Assembly: GCF_015752285.1 (NCBI RefSeq)
Contig: NZ_JADOUY010000004.1
Span: forward strand, 62,001-126,000
DNA length: 64,000 nt
Source of the DNA: Mycetocola_A sp015752285
Lineage (GTDB): Bacteria > Actinomycetota > Actinomycetes > Actinomycetales > Microbacteriaceae
Direction of reading: 5' to 3'
Each line of letters starts with the position of its first letter. Positions within the stretch are counted from its first letter, which is position 1. The notes beneath the pieces were generated by a model. The model was not told the DNA's origin and made no database searches. It worked only from the letters and a program-made list of their open reading frames with translations. Shown in pieces: positions 60,826-64,000 of the stretch. Both the position numbers and the translations under genes were made by a program.

Positions 60826-61967
60826 AAGCCGTTCACTTCGGTGCAGGGAACATCGGCCGGGGCTTCGTCGGGCTCCTCCTCCACGACGCCGGTTACGAGG
60901 TGGTCTTCGCCGATGTGAACGCCGAACTCATCGATGCGCTCGCCTCGAGCGAGTCGTACACGGTCCACGAGGTCGGTGACGGCGGCGGGAACCGCACCGT
61001 CACCGGCTTCCGGGCCGTGAACAGTGCGTCGCACGAGAACGAACTGATCGCCGAAATCCAGACGGCAGCTGTCGTGACGACCGCCGTCGGTCCGAACATC
61101 CTGCGGTTCGTCGCGCCGGTGATCGCGCGGGGCTTGGCCCTGCGCGACCCCGGTCTCCCGCCGCTCGCTGTGATGGCATGCGAAAACGCCATCAACGCCA
61201 CCGACCTGCTGAAGACCGAGGTCCAGGCAAGCGTCGGACCGGACGAGTGGGAGGCGATCGCCAACCGCGCGGTCTTCGCCAACACGGCCGTCGATCGGAT
61301 CGTGCCAGGACAGGACGCCTCAGCGGGGATCGACGTCACCGTCGAGACCTTCTACGAGTGGGTGATCGAGTCGGGGCCGTTCGGGGACGAGGCCCCTGAC
61401 ATCCCTGGCGCGACATTCGTCGACGCGCTCGGCCCGTACATCGAACGCAAGCTGTTCACCGTGAACACCGGGCATGCGACCGCCGCATATTACGGCTTCG
61501 CTGCCGGGATCGACAAGATCTCCGACGCGCTCGCCGACCCCACGGTTGCGGATGCCGTCCGTCTGGTACTCGAGGAGACGAGCGCGCTGCTCGTCGCCAA
61601 GCACGGGATCGATCCGGATGCGCAGCGTGCCTACCGGGAGAAGATCCTCGGCCGGTTCGCCAACCCGCACCTCCCTGACACCGTGCAGAGAGTCGGCAGG
61701 CAGCCGCTCCGCAAGCTGTCGCGCAACGAGCGCTTCATCTCGCCCGCCGCGGAACTCGCCGAGAGGGGGATCGGGCACAGCGCCCTCGTCGGGGCTGTGG
61801 GCCAGGCCCTCGCGTTCGATGTGCCTGACGACGAGCAGAGCGTCGAACTGCACCGGATGCTCGCCGAGCTCGCTCCCGAGTCGTTCGTCGAGCAGGTCAC
61901 GGGACTCGCGCCGGAGCATCCGCTCTTCAGCGAACTCGTGGCCGTGGTGCGGGCGCGCGCGGGCTGA
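60822..61967 (+). CDS. mtlD: Mannitol-1-phosphate 5-dehydrogenase
   Basis: 381 aa. NAD-binding motif HFGAGNIGRGFVG at the start; conserved IERKLFTVNTGHATAAYYG active-site region. Oxidises mannitol-1-phosphate to fructose-6-phosphate, completing the pathway. Last gene of the operon; no strong terminator seen before infA. Confidence 0.95.
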   Translation: MKAVHFGAGNIGRGFVGLLLHDAGYEVVFADVNAELIDALASSESYTVHEVGDGGGNRTVTGFRAVNSASHENELIAEIQTAAVVTTAVGPNILRFVAPVIARGLALRDPGLPPLAVMACENAINATDLLKTEVQASVGPDEWEAIANRAVFANTAVDRIVPGQDASAGIDVTVETFYEWVIESGPFGDEAPDIPGATFVDALGPYIERKLFTVNTGHATAAYYGFAAGIDKISDALADPTVADAVRLVLEETSALLVAKHGIDPDAQRAYREKILGRFANPHLPDTVQRVGRQPLRKLSRNERFISPAAELAERGIGHSALVGAVGQALAFDVPDDEQSVELHRMLAELAPESFVEQVTGLAPEHPLFSELVAVVRARAG

Positions 61968-61974
61968 CCGCCGG

Positions 61975-62114
61975 TTGGCGAAAATGCGCCGAATACCATA
62001 GGATTGTCCGTTGGTGCTTTGTGCACGCTTTCCGGCGTGTTCTCCATACGGACTTTGCAGCACCATCATCCATCCGCACGACCAGTGCGTACTATTTTTA
62101 GCGACAGTGAGGCT
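61975..62114 (+). promoter_or_regulatory. Probable promoter and leader of infA / alpha operon
   Basis: TTGGCG (61975-61980), 18 bp, TAGGAT (61999-62004). A second TACTAT box lies at 62090-62095, close to infA. The 100-nt leader between them holds no gene. Confidence 0.45.
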
Positions 62115-62336
62115 ATGGCCAAAAAAGACGGTGTCATTGAGATCGAAGGCGCAGTTGTCGAAGCTCTGCCCAACGCGATGTTCCGCGTTGAGCTGACGAA
62201 CGGCCACCGCGTTCTTGCCACCATTAGCGGCAAGATGCGCCAGCACTACATCCGCATCCTTCCTGAGGACCGCGTGATCGTCGAGCTCAGCCCATACGAT
62301 CTGACCCGCGGCCGGATCGTTTACCGCTACAAGTAG
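62115..62336 (+). CDS. infA: Translation initiation factor IF-1
   Basis: 73 aa, full length OB-fold protein. MAKKDGVIEIEGAVVEALPN start and ISGKMRQHYIRILPED are conserved. ATG 62115 with GTGAGG upstream; the longer GTG frame is not conserved sequence. Confidence 0.97.
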   Translation: MAKKDGVIEIEGAVVEALPNAMFRVELTNGHRVLATISGKMRQHYIRILPEDRVIVELSPYDLTRGRIVYRYK

Positions 62337-62418
62337 AACGCGCTGTAAGTAACGGCCTTGACCTGTTTCGAGCGTGCTCGAGCAGCCAGGCACGACGACA
62401 GCGAAAAGAGAGAATCAC

Positions 62419-62532
62419 ATGAAGGTCAACCCCAGCGTCAAGAAGATCTGCGACAAGTGCAAGGTCATCCGTCGCAACGGACGCGTCATGGTCATCTGCG
62501 AGAACCCGCGCCACAAGCAGCGTCAGGGCTAG
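62419..62532 (+). CDS. rpmJ: 50S ribosomal protein L36
   Basis: 37 aa: MKVNPSVKKICDKCKVIRRN, then GRVMVICENPRHKQRQG. The zinc-ribbon ligands C11, C14, C27 and H32 are all present, so this is the zinc-binding (C+) form. AAAGAGAGAA precedes the ATG. Standard place after infA. Confidence 0.96.
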   Translation: MKVNPSVKKICDKCKVIRRNGRVMVICENPRHKQRQG

Positions 62533-62671
62533 TCCTCTCTTTCCTGAGGACAACCGCACGACCAGCAACACACTATCGGCAGTTCCAGAACTCGATCGAG
62601 GGACACCTCGGGTCGGAGGCCCGGGCACAGGAACTGCTCCACACCTCCACTAACTCCTAGGAGAAGCCACC
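62533..62671 (+). other. Leader between rpmJ and rpsM
   Basis: 139 bp without a gene. It contains a long-range GCAGTTCC/GGAACTGC pair (62579-62586, 62631-62638) enclosing GC-rich hairpins, and the rpsM ribosome site AGGAG is part of the palindrome CTCCTAGGAG. Translation of rpsM could be controlled by folding; no U-tract terminator. Confidence 0.4.
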
Positions 62672-63046
62672 ATGGCACGTCTCGCCGGCGTAGACATTCC
62701 CCGCGATAAGCGCGTGGAAATCGCACTGACGTACATTTACGGTGTTGGACGCACGAGGGCTCTGAAGACCCTCGTCGACACCGGCATCAGCGGAGACATC
62801 CGCGTGAAGGATCTCAGCGACGATCAGTTGATCCTGCTGCGTGACTACATCGAAGGCAACTACAAGGTAGAGGGTGACCTCCGCCGTGAAGTTCAGGCCG
62901 ACATCCGCCGCAAGGTCGAGATCGGTAGCTACGAGGGCATCCGCCACCGTCGCGGCCTGCCCGTTCGTGGACAGCGCACCAAGACCAACGCTCGTACCCG
63001 CAAGGGCCCGAAGCGCACCGTTGCCGGCAAGAAGAAGGCTCGCTAG
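62672..63046 (+). CDS. rpsM: 30S ribosomal protein S13
   Basis: 124 aa. MARLAGVDIPRDKRVEIALT start, YGVGRTRA, and RGLPVRGQRTKTNARTRKGP near the end are conserved. ATG with AGGAGAA upstream. Confidence 0.97.
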   Translation: MARLAGVDIPRDKRVEIALTYIYGVGRTRALKTLVDTGISGDIRVKDLSDDQLILLRDYIEGNYKVEGDLRREVQADIRRKVEIGSYEGIRHRRGLPVRGQRTKTNARTRKGPKRTVAGKKKAR

Positions 63047-63090
63047 GCCCCGGCCTTCGAGCTCTTCGCCGAAAGATTTAGGAGATATTC

Positions 63091-63489
63091 ATGGCTGCAC
63101 CCAAAACGGCTGCCCGCAAGCCCCGTAAAAAAGAGAAGAAGAACATTGCTGTGGGCCAGGCCCACATCAAGTCCACCTTCAACAACACCATCGTCTCGAT
63201 CACGGACACCACCGGTGCCGTCATCAGCTGGGCGTCTTCTGGTGGAGTCGGCTTCAAGGGTTCGCGCAAGTCGACCCCGTTCGCCGCTCAGCTCGCTGCA
63301 GAGTCTGCTGCCCGCCAGGCGCAGGAACACGGCATGAAGAAGGTTGACGTTTTCGTGAAGGGTCCCGGTTCCGGCCGCGAGACCGCCATCCGCTCCCTCC
63401 AGGCTGCAGGCCTCGAGGTCGGTTCGATCAACGATGTCACCCCGCAGGCGCACAACGGATGCCGCCCGCCGAAGCGTCGCCGCGTCTAA
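63091..63489 (+). CDS. rpsK: 30S ribosomal protein S11
   Basis: 132 aa. NIAVGQAHIKSTFNNTIVSI, VKGPGSGRETAIRSLQ and NGCRPPKRRRV end are conserved. TTTAGGAGA upstream of the ATG. rpsD, often the next gene, is absent here. Confidence 0.97.
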   Translation: MAAPKTAARKPRKKEKKNIAVGQAHIKSTFNNTIVSITDTTGAVISWASSGGVGFKGSRKSTPFAAQLAAESAARQAQEHGMKKVDVFVKGPGSGRETAIRSLQAAGLEVGSINDVTPQAHNGCRPPKRRRV

Positions 63490-63502
63490 GCCTTTCAGCC
63501 AT

Positions 63503-63542
63503 GGTCGATTGAGCAGTGCCAGGCGGCGCTGCTCAATCGACC
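63503..63542 (+). other. 18-bp stem-loop between rpsK and rpoA
   Basis: GGTCGATTGAGCAGTGCC (63503-63520), AGGC loop, GGCGCTGCTCAATCGACC (63525-63542): 18 pairs with a single G-U. A smaller AAGTGTC/GACACTT hairpin (63576-63582, 63591-63597) lies just before the rpoA ribosome site. No T-tract; candidate processing or attenuation point. Confidence 0.78.
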
Positions 63543-63615
63543 GTTGACGAACACAACTCAATACCTCGCCATTGCAAGTGTCATATAGCGGACACTTAGC
63601 CGAAAGGAATACATA

Positions 63616-64000
63616 GTGCTTATTGCACAGCGCCCAACGCTCACCGAAGAGAACATCTCAGAGTTCCGCAGCCGGTTCGTGATTGAGCCCCTGGAGCCTG
63701 GCTTCGGTTACACCCTCGGTAACTCACTTCGCCGTACCCTGCTCTCCTCCATCCCGGGCGCTGCTGTGACCAGCATTCGCATCGATGGCGTGCTGCACGA
63801 GTTCAGCACCATCCCCGGTGTGAAAGAGGACGCCACCGAGATCATCCTGAACATCAAGGGTCTCGTCGTCTCGAGCGAGCACGACGAGCCGATCACCGCT
63901 TACCTCCGCAAGACCGGCGCAGGCCAGGTCACCGCGGCTGACATCTCGGCTCCTGCCGGTGTCGAGGTGCACAACCCGGATCTCGTCATCGCGACGCTGA
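63616..64000 (+). CDS. rpoA: RNA polymerase alpha subunit, 3' end cut by window edge
   Basis: First 128 residues of RpoA: MLIAQRPTLTEENISEFRSR start, FVIEPLEPGFGYTLGNSLRR and the conserved LLSSIPGAAVTSIRIDGVLHEF. The N-terminal domain drives dimerisation and polymerase assembly. GTG start with AAAGGAA upstream. No stop is reached before the end of the window. Confidence 0.97.
   Translation, partial: MLIAQRPTLTEENISEFRSRFVIEPLEPGFGYTLGNSLRRTLLSSIPGAAVTSIRIDGVLHEFSTIPGVKEDATEIILNIKGLVVSSEHDEPITAYLRKTGAGQVTAADISAPAGVEVHNPDLVIATL

Overview
The window is about 64 kb of high-GC chromosomal DNA from an actinobacterium, most likely Microbacteriaceae (Micrococcales). This rests on GTG/TTG starts, TANNNT -10 boxes, several apparently leaderless genes, Ala/Lys/Pro tails on ribosomal proteins, and no rpsD between rpsK and rpoA. 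Genus cannot be fixed from the sequence. No rRNA, tRNA, CRISPR array or insertion sequence was seen. Both edges cut genes: an ABC permease on the left and rpoA on the right.

Layout. 1-2571: the end of a polar amino-acid ABC transporter operon and a lone four-helix membrane protein. 2585-34773: a 32 kb accessory block, all on the + strand, joining a divergent type VII (Esx/WXG100) secretion locus to the PFNA-type cluster known from bifidobacteria (Ser/Thr kinase, FN3/Ig giant protein, MoxR ATPase, DUF58, transglutaminase-like protein). It encodes an RDD-FHA protein, an EssC/EccC-like triple-ATPase motor with its own ubiquitin-like and FHA domains, a WXG100 protein, two copies of a four-gene substrate cassette, a PP2C phosphatase, two more FHA proteins and an FHA-HTH protein. 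None of the other usual T7SS core components (EccB/EccD/EccE/mycosin or EsaA/EssA/EssB) is recognisable. The genes read as one phospho-regulated envelope/secretion system: a kinase and phosphatase set the state, FHA domains on the motor and accessory proteins read it, and the FHA-HTH protein is a candidate transcriptional output.

Four promoters in this block (before 2722, 8663, 12115 and 33277) share an 18-bp palindrome, consensus ATGGGGAG-NN-CTSCCCAT, placed 22-23 bp before a TAGGCT-like -10 box and replacing any visible -35. This looks like the operator of a dedicated regulon and is the strongest candidate for something undescribed.

34777-53295: the str operon (rpsL, rpsG, fusA, tuf), a small MT0933-antitoxin-like gene, and the S10-spc operon from rpsJ to secY-adk-map. 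53315-61967: an aminotransferase class IV gene (pabC-like), a convergent spacer with a long palindrome and a G-quadruplex-type tandem repeat, and a mannitol PTS locus (mtlR reverse; orphan EIIB, ptsH, ptsI, mtlA, mtlF, mtlD forward). This interrupts the usual map-infA junction. 61975-64000: the alpha operon (infA, rpmJ, rpsM, rpsK, rpoA). Long perfect or near-perfect stem-loops sit at the junctions between ribosomal-protein genes and fusA, tuf, secY and rpoA.
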